64,000 nucleotides of DNA from Reticulascus tulasneorum (taxonomy: Eukaryota; Ascomycota; Sordariomycetes; Glomerellales; Reticulascaceae), in NCBI GenBank assembly GCA_001557505.1, contig LSAX01000001.1, positions 3,720,001 to 3,784,000 of the forward strand. Direction: 5' to 3'. The notes under the pieces are model-generated. The model was not told the origin of the DNA, did not search any database, and saw nothing but the letters and a program-made list of their open reading frames with translations. The position numbers and the translations under genes were made by a program. The stretch's first letter is position 1; each line of letters opens with the position of its first letter. Positions 1 through 11,562 of the stretch are shown piece after piece.

Positions 1-615
1 AGAGTGTCGAACATGATATGGGAGGCGAGACTCGATCCTAGCTTGAAACCAGCAGCTCAAGCTACTCGCGAGCAGCGGCTGAAATTTATAACGTCGAAAT
101 ATGTGGAAAGAGCATACATCGAGCCCATATCAGCAACCCTGTCACGGTACGCAAGCCCGGATGACACGTTATTAGCAGCGATCAAGAAAAACGAGATCCA
201 GCAAGTCATTTACGCCCTAGCTCTCAAGGCAAATCCGAATGTGGCAGACAAGTCTAGAGGCACGCATGCGGTGTTTCTAGCTCTCGCAGCAGCCGATCCT
301 GCCTCGCCGTCCCCGACGCCAGGACAACACCCAGAAAGGGACGCAAAGACGGTACCATTTCCAGTCGCCGAGATGCTGATCCAAAACGGTGCAGAGATGC
401 CGGCTACAATGCCTGCCTTCCCCCTCAGTCGTAGTGCACAACTCTACATAGAACAAAAACGAGGCAGAAACAGCGCACTGTTGGTCGACACAGTCAGCTC
501 ACTGCCAAACAACTTAAGCCCCGGTGAGAAACTGCGGCGGGAGAAGGAAGCGCGTCTTCAGAAGCGAGTGAGTGCAGGAGGACGGCTAGCGAAAACGCCG
601 ATTCCTGAAAGATAG
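1..615 (+). CDS. ArfGAP / ankyrin-repeat protein, 3' end only (Csx2/ACAP-like)
   Basis: The window starts inside this gene. The open frame runs from base 1 to a TAG at 613-615, giving the last ~204 residues. The first ~35 residues (SNMIWEA, then KPA.., then RLKFITSKYVERAY) match the end of an ArfGAP zinc-finger domain, which stimulates GTP hydrolysis on Arf GTPases at Golgi or endosomal membranes. A degenerate ankyrin segment follows (DDTLLAAIKKN.., LKANPNVAD, AEMLIQNGAEMP), then a basic tail. The zinc finger itself, and the BAR and PH domains normal for fungal Csx2-type ArfGAPs, would lie upstream of the window. Family assignment rests on the ArfGAP tail plus ankyrin order. The paralogue (Csx2 or Cnt5 type) cannot be settled from this fragment. 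Confidence 0.7.
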   Translation, partial: RVSNMIWEARLDPSLKPAAQATREQRLKFITSKYVERAYIEPISATLSRYASPDDTLLAAIKKNEIQQVIYALALKANPNVADKSRGTHAVFLALAAADPASPSPTPGQHPERDAKTVPFPVAEMLIQNGAEMPATMPAFPLSRSAQLYIEQKRGRNSALLVDTVSSLPNNLSPGEKLRREKEARLQKRVSAGGRLAKTPIPER

Positions 616-2299
616 GGGTACAATTGTTTCGGACTGCTCTCCACATTCAACGGTTGCGTGGCTACGAGCGACTCACTGCTACGCCGAAAATCTGCATCCC
701 TGCCCTCTACGTTGGAAGGGGACATGTTGGATGACTGCACGTGTGACGATAATTGATGATTGGTTTTCTCTGGCATACGATTGGTTGGGAAATAAATGCT
801 TTGGCTGCTTTGGCATAGCGTACCGTCGTTCTTTGGGTTTCAAGAGGTACATTGCGCATGTAGCGATCGGAGTTGGGCTGGCGCGTGAGATGGGAACGAG
901 ATAGCAAACCGAGGTGCATGTTGAGATATATATCACATAGGTCGTCTTGGGCCGGAGGTGGCGGTGGTGGATTTGGGTGTGAGGGCAGACTCTTTTCAGC
1001 ATGGCCGGTTTGGAAAGTCGGAGTAGCATACAGTGTATGGATATTAATACTAATGATGCGCTGAACGCGTGCGAGTCACTATGAGGTGCTCCAAACAGCA
1101 AGCGTTCTTTGTCAAATGCATGAAACTTGCTGCTGATGCTTTTGAGGCTACTTAAGAGCACTTGCCGCACTGGAGGTTAATGAAGTGACTGATCAGCCTC
1201 AATACGCCCGGAGGAACGACGTCACTTGGAGTCGTCGGAATATTCGGTAATCAAGCTTCCTCCAATGTAGTGTCCAAGGACTCTCATATTAAATTCAGCA
1301 GGTACATGTCGAAAGGCTCCTGGCAAAATGCTGGCCAAATCAGCTGGTGTAAGGTACTAAGGTAAGGTAGGGCAACATTGTATAAGCCACACGAGTCCGT
1401 GGAGCAAGGGAAATGACTCAAGGCATGCGTCCTAGTCATAGCCACAATAATCAAGGCATCGCACCTCGCTTCCCGGTATTCAGGTCACATGCGAAAGAGC
1501 AAGTATCCTGTCTAGTTTCGTGAAGGATTCATAGGCAGTGTACCGCATGCCCGTGATGGATGTCTCAGTGGGATGACGACATTACGTATATGGATAATTC
1601 AGCAGACATACACAGGCGGGATGGGCAGGTGAACAAGTACTTCAGCAGCACAGCGTAGACCGAGTGAATCATACAGATCATCTGCAACGGTAGCCCGTAC
1701 TGTGGGCGTACCGGGCTTGCCACTCGGCCTTACTTAGCCATCCAAAAACATGACTACCGTCGTACTGAATAAATGGACAAAAGCTGGAATACGGTGATAA
1801 TAGGGCTTCGGTTGCTTCCTCCCACCATCCAGAGCTCCGAAGTCCTGGACCAGCGCCCCTGCATGAACTGGAACGAAGCCTCCACAGCCCTTTCAGCCTA
1901 TGAACCCACTGGACAGGTCGTATCCGTAGGCCCGGAAAATCTGACGGACCGCCTTGGAGTAGCCCACAGCCAATCAAGCTCCCGGATATCTCTGCAAGCG
2001 TACTAGGCAGGAAGCTTCCAGGCACGGCCCTCCCCCCCAGACCAGCCAGGACCCGTGTGGCTAGGAAGTCACTCTAGGAGTTCCAGGATCCCCAAAAAGC
2101 ATTGGCAGTTAATAGCTTCTTGTCCATCTCTAGGCTCCCTTCTCCACCAAACCTATTAACGACCACACACGATAGGCAACATCGCCAGAGGACTCTACTC
2201 TTGCACACAAACCCCGAGATTTTCACAAATCTTATCCAGCTCCTTGTGTAGTCTGCCTGTTCCAAGCATCCCGTGAACAGCCAAATTTTTCCGAGGGGA
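616..2299. other. Intergenic region, ArfGAP to checkpoint kinase
   Basis: About 1.7 kb with only short, overlapping frames that have no recognisable motif. It should hold the ArfGAP 3' UTR and the kinase promoter. A short G-rich run (ggaggtggcggtggtgg) lies near 955-971. I see nothing else of note. Confidence 0.5.
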
Positions 2300-4534
2300 A
2301 TGGCTCCTCGCTCCGAGAAAAGTCAATTGAAACGGCTTAGAGTGAGTTTGCTTTTCTCTCCTGCCCGCTGGTGGACAATCCTTAACCGTGCCTCTCTGGT
2401 GAAGGGTTCCCAGCCAGAATCAGACCTGGACTCGAAGAAGCCCCGCCGTTCCGAGAGACTCTCACAGCCCGCGCCGGACAAGACCCCGGTTTCTCACAAG
2501 CAACAACTGCCTTCTCCCCTGACACACTTGACTGCAGAATCCGATGAGCTCTATAAGGAATCGACCGCTAGTCCTCCCGAGGGGCGGCCTAGCCAGGTGA
2601 ACCACTACACGGAGGAGACGTATTCACAAGCCCAGGCCCTGTCGTCGCCACCGCAGGACACCCAGGCATTCTCGCAGTACGTGGATCCACAGGCAGCCAT
2701 CTCCGATGAGGTGGAGGATGAGGTAAAAGAAGGAGTATGGGGATACCTCCTTCCTCTTGATACCAGATATGGCAGATGTTTGGTGATGAAGAAGAGGACA
2801 GCCTGCCCCCTGCCAGACACCGTGGAGGATGCGACTCCAGATGAAGACAGGAAGGGCAAGTCGCCGCTGCGGAAGGAGGAGGAGGCGTTTGAGCGGACGA
2901 AAATCAAGGGTGTCTCGTCCGGCGGATACCTGATCGGCCGTCATCCCGAATGCGGTAAGTTCTGACCTTCTAGTATAAGATGGAGACTTCAATGCTGACA
3001 ATTTCCAGACATCGTTATTGATGACCCCATTGTATCAAACCGGCACTGCCTGTTCTTCACAGAGAACAAAGGTAATGATACGGTTGCAGTCCTCGAGGAT
3101 CTCTCTAGTAATGGAACCTTTGTCAACGAGGCCATCGTTGGCCGAAATCAACGAAGAGAGCTGCAAGAGCAGGATGAGATAGCAGTACTCGACAAGGCTC
3201 GCTTTATTTTCAGATACCCGAAGACCAGACAAACAAGTGCCTTTTCTCAACAATATACGCTCTTGGAGAAGCTAGGAAAGGGCCATTTTGCAGAGGTATT
3301 CCTCTGCGTGGAAAAGTCCACAGGTCAGCGATACGCTGTCAAGATCTTCTCAATGACCCCCGGTATGGAGGAGCGCTCAAAGACGGAGGGCCTGCAACAG
3401 GAGATTGCAGTCTTGATGGGTGTCAGTCATCCCAATGTGCTATGCTTGAAAGACACCTTCAACGAGCGCAATGCAGTCTACCTGGTTCTGGAGTTGGCGC
3501 CTGAAGGCGAGCTGTTCAACTTCATAGTCATGAAGCAGAAGCTGTCCGAGGATGAGTCTCGGAAGCTGTTCATTCAGCTTTTCCAAGGTGTGAAGTACTT
3601 GGTACGTCTGATCCCCCTAGTCAACGAGTGAGCGGCAGGAGCTAACCCTAATTTAGCACGACCGAAACATTGTGCACAGAGACATCAAGCCCGAAAATAT
3701 CTTAATGGTAGACAAGGAAATGCATGTCAAACTTGCCGATTTTGGCTTGGCCAAGATCATCGGAGAGGAGTCATTCACAACCACACTCTGTGGCACACCG
3801 AGTTATGTGGCTCCAGAAATCCTCGCGGATGGCAGACACCGAAAATACACGAAGGCTGTTGATGTTTGGTCACTCGGCGTGGTACTTTACATCTGCTTGT
3901 GTGGTTTCCCACCATTCTCGGACGAATTGTACTCGAAAGATTTCCCATTTTCTCTGTCGCAACAAATCAAGAGCGGCAGGTTCGATTATCCATCACCATA
4001 CTGGGACTCAGTCGGAGACCCAGCTCGTAAGTGACTCATTTTATACGTGTATGCATATGAGCTAACCCCTTTCAAGTTGACTTGATTGATTCAATGCTGG
4101 TCGTCGATCCAGAGCGGCGGTTTTCCATTGACCAATGTCTCAATCACCCGTGGCTAACTCAAAGCATGCCCGGTGTCAACGACAGCACCGGAGGCCTAGT
4201 AGGCGGCATTCAGGGCCTGGAGGTCAACCGTCGCGGAGTGGTGAGAGAGCGTACTCTGCTAAGTTCTCTGAACTCGGTCCAGGTGACTGCCCGTGTTGCT
4301 GCCGGGGAGAACCAGACAGTGAAAATCTTCGCCAAGAACAGGAACAAGGTCGGCGCTGGTAAGTCGGGGACCAACGGAAAGAAAGAAGCCGAGCCAGCCA
4401 ATCAGCGAGCCCCTGAAGAGTTTGTCGAGATGGGTGGCAAAGGGGACGAGGCACTGTTCGGGACAGATGGTAACAGCGTCTATTCGAAGGCAGACATCAC
4501 AGCAGGAAAGAAGAAGGGAAAGCGTGGGCACTAG
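2300..4534 (+). CDS. FHA-domain checkpoint kinase, Chk2/Rad53/Cds1 family (PRD-4/ChkB-like)
   Basis: Nuclear Ser/Thr kinase expected to act below ATM/ATR in the DNA-damage checkpoint; the Neurospora relative PRD-4 also couples damage to the clock. Proposed exons: 2300-2341, 2414-2954, 3009-3601, 3657-4026, 4077-4534 (667 aa). Introns of 72, 54, 55 and 50 nt all restore conserved sequence. An N-terminal SQ/TQ cluster ([19 protein letters not shown], residues ~30-110) is the usual phosphorylation and activation region. The FHA domain (~150-260) shows GRHPEC and SNGTFVNE. The kinase domain (~277-555) has the glycine loop [13 protein letters not shown]-type [13 protein letters not shown] with Asp401 and DFG at 420-422, then [10 protein letters not shown]. 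The tail is basic and ends KKKGKRGH, a plausible nuclear signal. The 72-nt first intron is in frame, so retention would also read through; splicing is inferred from the improved N terminus. Confidence 0.93.
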
Positions 4535-5502
4535 GGGATATTTTAAGACCCTCCTTGATAACGCCAGGGTGTTAATACGGCAGGGGAGGTGGACTCCCGG
4601 TGGTATGGGTCATTTACGCAGTGTCAGGCGTTATGCTATGTTCTAAGGTTGTACGCGAACGCTACGTGGTGGGAGATCGAGATGGATTGATATTTGGTGT
4701 CACATTGGGAATCATGGACGTTTTGGCCGAGATATAGATACCTTACTACAGGTTGCCAGCTGAAGGGGCCAGCTCACGAGTATCTGGTAATGGATGTTGA
4801 TGGAATGTCGGTTTGATTTCCATATCGTCATGGATATGGGGACTTTCACATTACAAAAAGTTGGGGGCCTGTTTTGTGGTATCACTTCTTGTATGTAGCA
4901 TTAGGAGCGATTGCAATTGAACCATTGTCTACAAACCGAGTTCTGTGGTTTGATCTTGCTTAGTGTATGTAGGTAGGTAGGTAGGTAGATAGGTAGCCAG
5001 GTAGCTACGGATTCGAATGAAGCAGGTTGTGTTCAGCCGAACACTGTCGACGTTAGCCTAACAAGTCCGGTGGTTGCCACATTTGTCTGATATCCAAAGG
5101 CTACAGCGTTGTTGGTTTTTAAACGCTGGTGAAATAAGCACTGTTTATACAAGGGGAAAAGTGTGTTTATGTAGTAATCGAACTGAACGACATGAGAGAG
5201 GCTCTTCGAACGAGATGAGCTGAGACCAAGCACGTCTTTTTGATAAAGTCGAGGTCCAGTTGCCCCGCCCCCGCCATGGAAATTGGGCATACCGGACTTT
5301 ACCCAGCCTACCGCCCTCGGTTAAGGTGCCATTAGCGGTTTAGCGCCACACTTTCCCACACAAAGAGAGGGCAGAAAAAAATGGGAGCGACCGTCCCTAT
5401 CGCACCCCCTCTCTCCGGCCATCGTCAAACACTTCCTGAACGCCGCGGCCATACTACTGGAGATCGACTTCGATATCCCTTAGACCCAGAACGACCGAAG
5501 CA
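4535..5502. other. Intergenic region with TAGG microsatellite
   Basis: About 1 kb between the kinase and eIF3m. It holds the kinase 3' UTR, a (TAGG)n array near 4968-5006, and the eIF3m promoter and leader. No coding signal is seen. Confidence 0.5.
4968..5006. repeat. (TAGG)n microsatellite
   Basis: Consecutive TAGG units with one TAGA and one GCCAGG interruption. Similar short TAGGTA motifs recur in other intergenic stretches of the window. Confidence 0.85.
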
Positions 5503-6904
5503 ATGGCGGCAGTACAGCCTCCTCCGCAGGTGCAGGCGCAGCCCCAGCTGCTCTTCGTCGATGGATCCTTCAACGACCTGGCGCAGGAGATGTCCGAATA
5601 CCTTCATATCAGCGATGAAATCAAGCCCCTGTTGGAGAAAGAGGTGAAGGAAGAGGTGCTTTCGAAGCTAGTCCGCGCGTCTACAGCCCTGAACTCGGTT
5701 TCCGAGAAGGAATTCACGGCCGCCGCCAACCTGATGGTGTATCTGGTTCTGCAATCCGAGGACCCTAAGAAGCACCTGCCTACCCTCTGCAATACCTTCT
5801 CTAAACCGGTCACTACGTCGCCTGTCAACGGCATGGGCCTCAGCCTCAACGCTCTCACGACCATTTTCAACCTCATCAAGCCCGAGAACCCCATCCGATT
5901 CAACGTGTTCATGGCCATCTTGCGATTCCTCAAGGCACATCAGATGTTCGACACGATCCAACCATACCTGAAGCACATCCCAACTTGGTTTGATGACTGG
6001 GGCACGCCCGAGGAATCTCAGCGACTGATGTATGAGGAGATTGCTGAGGTTGCGGCCGAAGCTGGCAAGGATGAGTGAGTGCTCTTGCATTCATGGGTTC
6101 TGATGCTATGATTGGTTTGCTAATACGTGCCGCTCTTCCTTTAGGGACAGCTATGACTACATCATCAAGGCCCTGCGTATCTTCGATGCTGACGATAAGG
6201 ACGAGGTTGGTTCAGAAGAGGCCCAGAGACTTTCTCTCCGCGCCGTACGCAACGCGTTACTCTCCAACTCACACTACCTTTTCGCCGAGCTACGAAGCAT
6301 ACCCAGCGTCCAAAACCTGAGCGAAACCCACCCCGTCTACTCTCAACTTCTTGATATCTTTGCCGAGCAAGATCTCGAGGATTATAACGATTTCAACGAG
6401 GAACACGAAGGATTCATCGAGAAGGAGAAATTGGATCACAGCAAGCTTCACCGAAAGATGCGTCTCCTAACTTTTACCAGCCTCGCCGCGCAGACCACCA
6501 GCCGGAGGATCGAGTACCAGGCAATTGCGAAGGCTCTCCAGGTTCCCGTGACCGACGTGGAGCGATGGGCCATCGATGTGATCCGCGCTGGCTTGGTAGA
6601 AGGCAAACTATCCCAGCAAGACAAGGTGTTCCTTGTCCACAAAGTCACCTACCGGGTCTTCGGCACAAGACAATGGCAGGAGCTCGCTACACGCCTGGAC
6701 TCCTGGAGAGTCACCCTGGCGAATCTCTTGGACGTCATCCGTAAGGAGGAGAGCAATGCCAAGGCTCAGAAGGAGCGGGAAGTGCAGGAACTGGAGCGTA
6801 AGACGGCGAACATCGGGATGGGTGACCGGGCGCAGGGCGGAGGTCGACGAGGCGGCTACCAGCCACAACAACCCCGCAAGGAGAGGGGGGAGGACGATGA
6901 CTAG
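5503..6904 (+). CDS. eIF3m: Eukaryotic translation initiation factor 3 subunit M (PCI domain)
   Basis: Subunit of the cytoplasmic eIF3 complex that assembles the 43S pre-initiation complex. Exons 5503-6074 and 6145-6904, intron 70 nt (GTGAGT...TTTAG), 443 aa. The protein is helical throughout; residues ~200-390 make the PCI fold that packs against other eIF3 PCI subunits, with the winged-helix part visible as [13 protein letters not shown]...[33 protein letters not shown]. The C terminus is a charged helix ending in a Gly/Arg-rich tail ([10 protein letters not shown]). The ATG at 5503 (gca ATG gcg) gives the normal family length. It is convergent with the UMP kinase gene, with 0.6 kb between the stops. 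Confidence 0.93.
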
Positions 6905-7532
6905 ATGCCCGGCCTGCTAGCTAGCCAGAATGGTTGTGGGGTTCTGTAGGGAGGCATGATTGTGTTACTAAAGGGGAAACAGGCTGTTAGAGCTACACGG
7001 CGTAGCTAGATCTCGGCCGGTCTGCACATGAACTACTGCATCGCGGATAAGGGTTTTAAGGGAATCCAATGACTTTGGCGTATGATACAAAGAGGCAATT
7101 GTCGTTCGTGATTCATATTTTCGTGACATATTGTGGCTCTGGCAATCTTGGCAACCACGACAAAGTTGCTTGATTCGCGGGAGATTTGTCTGCTGATTAT
7201 AGGGAGCCTCATGATCAGCATCTCCGACTTCATATCTAGCCCTGCTCGTGTGAGTGATGAGTGGTTACCGCTTTGTGGCTCTCTGACGATACTTGATCTT
7301 GAACTACACGAATGGGGATCACGAAATGCAGAGCGAAGGGAGAGAGTCTAATTAAATAGATATTTGATAAAGCAAGAATAGTAATAGATACACACAAAAA
7401 GGAGATGGCGGGAACCGCATGCAGAGAGGCATCCGCCTCATCAATAGGAACAGCCAAAGTGCTCCGTCCTACTTCTATCTTATGTCTAAGCCTCCCCAGC
7501 AAATGTTACAGACCAACACCCCAGCAGGCCGT
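6905..7532. other. Convergent intergenic region
   Basis: About 630 bp between two stop codons. It is expected to hold only 3' UTRs and poly(A) sites. No further feature seen. Confidence 0.5.
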
Positions 7533-8634
7533 TTAGAATCCGGCGCCCAGCCTCTTCGCCAGCAGCTGGCGCGTCGTCTTGTACACGTCGTCGGGGGACG
7601 GGGTGGCATCGATCTTGAGGACGCGGCCCTCCTTCTCGTACTTGTCCACGACCGGCATGCTCGTCTCGATGAAGGTGCGGAACCGCTTGCGGATGCTCTC
7701 GGCGTTGTCGTCGGTCCGGCCGCTCGTCTTTCCGCGCTCGAGCAGGCGCTCCTGCATGACGTCCTCGGGGCAGTCGAAGAAGAGGATCAGCTTGGCGGGG
7801 CACACCGTCTCCTCGAACTTGAGGGCCTGGTCCATCTTCCTGGGGAAGCCGTCGACGAGGAAGCGCTTGGCGGTCTTGTCCTTCTCCATCGCGTCCGTCA
7901 TGGCGTTCTCGAGCAGCTGGACCGTCACCTCCATGGGCACGATGAGGCCGTCCTTGATGTAGTCCTTGATCAGCTGGCCGAACTGGGAGCCGGGACGGTC
8001 CTGCTCGGCGCGCAGGAGGTCACCGGCCGAGAGGTGCTTGAAGCCATAGTCCTCGACAAGGCGGGCGCATTGGGTGCCCTTGCCGGCGCCGGGGCCGCCG
8101 AGGACGAACAGCACGGCCACCTCATCGGCCGAGAAGGTGGGCGTCTTCTTGTCTGGGGCCGCGAGCTGGCCGCCAGTTTTGGGGGCTTCGATGGCAGGCA
8201 TATCTGCGATTGCGTAAGTGTCAGTGATGTTCCAAGCTTAGGCGCCCGGGGGAAAAGGTTCTGGAGTCACGAATGGGAAGGGAAAGGAAGGCAAGAAGGG
8301 GGGGCCCATCGCGAGACCGCAAATTTCCCAAACCCATCACAAACAGGACCCTCAATTCCCGCTTCCCGGGGGGGTTTTTGTGGTAAAATTGCACGACAGA
8401 TTGGGAAGACATACCTGCTCTTTGTTGGACTAGCAAGACGTAGGACCCGCTACCGAGTGCAAGCACAAGCAGGAATGGCCAGAATTTGATGCCGGCGGGC
8501 TTCCTGGGGGGCGGCGGCTGGGATGAGAATGGGCGACGCGCCGGGCTTCGAGAAAGATGATGGAGCGCACGACGGCTGTTCGGCAATCGCAAAGTCGAGA
8601 GGAATCGGCTTGGAGATGAGGCTGCAAGCGAGGG

Positions 8635-8669
<35 letters not shown>

Positions 8670-8742
8670 TGAGGAAGCAGGACGATACCATGCGAGACGG
8701 AGGCAGGTGCCGCCAGACAGGTCGTGCAGCCATTGGGTGCAT
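7533..8742 (-). CDS. URA6: UMP/CMP (uridylate) kinase with mitochondrial-type leader and transmembrane anchor
   Basis: Transfers phosphate from ATP to UMP or CMP in pyrimidine nucleotide synthesis. Exons (minus strand) 8742-8415 and 8203-7533, intron 211 nt, 332 aa. The kinase core (~from residue 128) has the P-loop GGPGAGKGTQ, the NMP-binding HLSAGDLLRAE, VDGFPRK, and the lid region RGKTSGRTDDN, all intact. Residues 1-109, encoded by exon 1, hold a Ser/Ala/Arg-rich stretch with a 10-residue poly-Ala, an RRPFSSQ site that looks like a presequence boundary, and a hydrophobic helix FWPFLLVLALGSGSYVLLV (~87-105). Yeast Ura6 is ~204 aa and lacks this. Met18 is an alternative start. The ATG at 8201 in exon 2 would give a 222-aa soluble enzyme of normal size. 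Confidence 0.9.
8635..8668. repeat. (GCT)n trinucleotide repeat encoding poly-Ala
   Basis: About ten GCT/GCA-type units within exon 1 of the UMP kinase gene, read on the minus strand as a poly-alanine run. A second, interrupted GCT array lies just upstream at 8843-8866 in the presumed promoter or 5' UTR. Confidence 0.85.
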
Positions 8743-9918
8743 GACGACGATGGTGGTGTGTCTATTCCGGCGGATGCAATGTGACGACTTTGTCTTGCCT
8801 GAAACCTGCTGCCCACTCTTACAGAATGCCCTCCACTACCTGATTGCTGCTGCTGTTGCTGCTGCACACTAATGACAATAAGGCAAGGTACCTACGCAGG
8901 TACATAAGCTTGCTTGCATCAGGTGTTCGAATCTCCCTTTTCGGGGGGCCTGGGCGGCTGCAGTTAGTTTTTTCCCTGGTGCTGCTGGGGTGGTGTGCCC
9001 CCCTGACGGAGGGGAATGCGCGCTATCACGTGGCGCTGGCTTGAGCTTTGGGGAGCGGTCCAAATTCCATGCGCGCAGCGACCGGACCAGGGACCATGCT
9101 ATCTTCGATCGTTGTCGGTAAAGATATTTGCAGTGCTGCAGCTGGAGGTAGGTAAGCGCTGAGAGGATACCCATTTTACATCTCGTAATCTGAAGCTGGA
9201 CATATCCCGGCTGGTCAGTTGACTGTGAAGAGCAGTATGGGTTAAGTGAGGGCGTCAGTCACTGAGAGCAGCCAATTCGGGTCGTGGATCGGACGCTGGA
9301 CAGAGGCTGGATGGTCTCCGGGGACGACTCATGGATGGCTATGGGGTTTCAGTCCAATGTGTAACTCGTGTCACTCGAAACTCTTCCAAGTGATGTTAAT
9401 AGTCTCGTCAGTGTTGCAACGTGACCGCTCCGTAATGGAAGTGGCCTTCGGATTCCCCGGCATGGACCAGACCCAGACTTCCTGGCGCCCTCCAGAGTTT
9501 CCCAGGAGGGTCATGCACGTAATCTTCGCGGTTCCTTTCTTGCGATTCTCGTATGATATCCTGAAGTCGAATGGACCAAAAAGAAGAGTCATCGCTGCTT
9601 GTGTCAATGATGCCATCACCCGAATCTGGTGGCATGCTCCACAGCCATGTTCAAAATCACACATCACAAAGTCCCAAAGGCATCAAAAGATCCCAGAATA
9701 CTAAAGTAATTTTGTAAATTGTACAAGTTCGTAATTACGGTAAAGCTTAGCTATCCTCCCAGCCATGACTGACGAGCAAGTCTTTCCATTATCCTCAACG
9801 CCAAAATGGTATATATGGTTATATAAAATAAAAAAAGGGGGTAGCCAGCTCAGCTGATACAAAGAAAATGTTTTTCGCATCGCACATTTATCCACTCATC
9901 CATCCCAGGCCCAGCCGC
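8743..9918. other. Intergenic region upstream of UMP kinase
   Basis: About 1.2 kb containing the second GCT array (8843-8866) and one CACGTG E-box. The frame at 9246-9704 (+, 152 aa) has no recognisable motif and I do not call it a gene. Confidence 0.45.
9027..9032. promoter_or_regulatory. CACGTG E-box upstream of UMP kinase
   Basis: Palindromic CACGTG about 285 bp 5' of the UMP kinase start. It matches the core bound by bHLH factors of the Cbf1 type. One hexamer could occur by chance. Confidence 0.3.
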
Positions 9919-11562
9919 TTATCTCGCGAATCCAAAAGATGTCTGCTGCGGCGGCGGGCTCTTCACCGGAGCATCGGCATAGGCGCCGGGAATTGGCACG
10001 GCATCGTATACCGGCTCATCCGCGGCCACCGGGCCGTGCTCTTGCTGGGTCTGGCCCGGCGGCGATGGTGATCTTGTGGTCGGGGTAAATTGTGCCTGGC
10101 CGAGCTTCGGTGTTGCCGATGGCGCCTTGACGGGCGGTGCCTGAAGCTTGAAGCCACCTGATGATTGCGGCTTGCTGAAGCTGGATTGGGGCTCGACGAC
10201 GCGGTTTCCTGGTGTGAATGGCGATTCCTCGATGTCACCGAGCGAGCCGAAGGACTTCTCGGGGAATCGGGGAGAGAGCGCGTACTGCGAATAGAGACCG
10301 GGAGACTTGAGACCGGGAGTGTTTGGAGCGGACTGGCTTCGGAGCTGGGCGAGGTACAGGTCGGATCGGGCTCGGTCTCGGCTGCTCATGGACTTGTGCA
10401 GGCGTCGCTTGGTGTAGTATCGGTAGAACACGATGCTGTACAGCGTAATGGCGATGATCTCAACGACAACCTCGATGATGATGCAGATCAAGGTCCAGTT
10501 CTAATATCAGGTCAGCATAATGGCCAGGGGAAAGGTTTGAGCACGGTGGGGGCTTACCTGAAGTCTGCAGACAAGGGCATAGTCGACTTTCTCGCCGAAC
10601 ACTTCGGCTCGCTTGTTCTCTTTGCAAGACCAGCTCCACATATCTTGTCCAGACGATTTCTGACGACTGTTCTGGAAGAGACCGGCAGCGACAGCCCAGA
10701 GTACCATGGAGAGGATGAACCAGCCGATTGCGAACAGAGTGTAGTACGTGGCGACCTTCTCGGCGCGGTGGTGGCCACCACGGCAGTAGGCAACGAAGAC
10801 TCCGATGCAGACCAAGAGGGAGACGGAGGCGAGACTAAGGACTAATATTTGTGGCCAGATGCTGCCCTTACCCCAGGACGGAAGGCCGCTCTGGGCGGGA
10901 AGAGCCCTGGTCGCGTTGAAGATGGCGAAAGACGCGGACAGCATGGAGATGATGATCAAACTGCAGCTGAAGCTGACACCTCGGAGAGCGAACTTGGCCA
11001 TTCGGACCTTTGTCTTGATTTTCTACAGGTGCCCGTGTTAGTCTCGTCATATGTGATGAGTCGAATGGGTACATCGACAACTTACCAGGTCTCGCGCCTG
11101 TTCCTTCTCGGTGGCCGCTTCCCTCTTCTCCAACATCTCCTCTTCTCGGAACGTCGGGCTGAGGGGGTTCTCCCTCTCGATCTTCCGTCCCGGAGTGCCG
11201 GGTACCCTCAAGGCGCTCTTCAAGGGGGACTTTGGAGTCATGGGCACGTTGACCGATTCACGGCTGTTGATGTAGCCGAAGCCAATATCGCCGGGCTGGG
11301 CCTGGGGAACATGGGAGTTCTCGGGCTCCGCGAATGGAGATCGAGGACCATCCACGGGAGAGTGAACCGAGGTTGCCTCCGCAAAGCGAGGAGTGCGTGG
11401 TGGCTTCAGAGAATCGTTCGACGAAGTCGAGTCTGTGGATGCGGACCGAGCTGGAGTGAGGTTGAGAGCGGCAGGCCGCCTCTTGTCATCTTGAGCGGCG
11501 GAGTAAGTTTCCATCGCGTCATGTGTGGAGCGAGTGATCAAAGACATACCTTGGGGAGACAT
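9919..11562 (-). CDS. Conserved fungal four-transmembrane protein, function unknown
   Basis: Exons (minus) 11562-11086, 11022-10558, 10500-9919; introns 63 and 57 nt; 507 aa. Residues 1-165 are a Ser/Pro-rich cytoplasmic-type segment with many SP/TP sites (LNLTP, PRTP, VHSP, GPRSP, TPKSP, GTPG). Four hydrophobic helices follow: FSCSLIIISMLSASFAIF, IWPQILVLSLASVSLLVCIG, YYTLFAIGWFILSMVLWAVA, and, after an extracellular-type loop WSWSCKENK...CRLQNW with paired cysteines, ICIIIEVVVEIIAITLYSIV. The C-terminal ~160 residues are again Pro/Ser-rich (RSQSAPNTPGLKSPG). The topology resembles MARVEL/SUR7-like tetraspans, but I do not recognise a named family. The similarity to unnamed sordariomycete proteins is from memory. 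Confidence 0.85.

Noticed and set aside
7419..8489. 356-residue plus-strand open frame
   Set aside because: It lies antisense to the UMP kinase coding exon; its Leu/Val/Gly/His-rich composition is what GC-rich third positions of the real gene give on the other strand.
9246..9704. 152-residue plus-strand frame upstream of UMP kinase
   Set aside because: No motif, no good start context, and an antisense frame of similar length; not supported as a gene.
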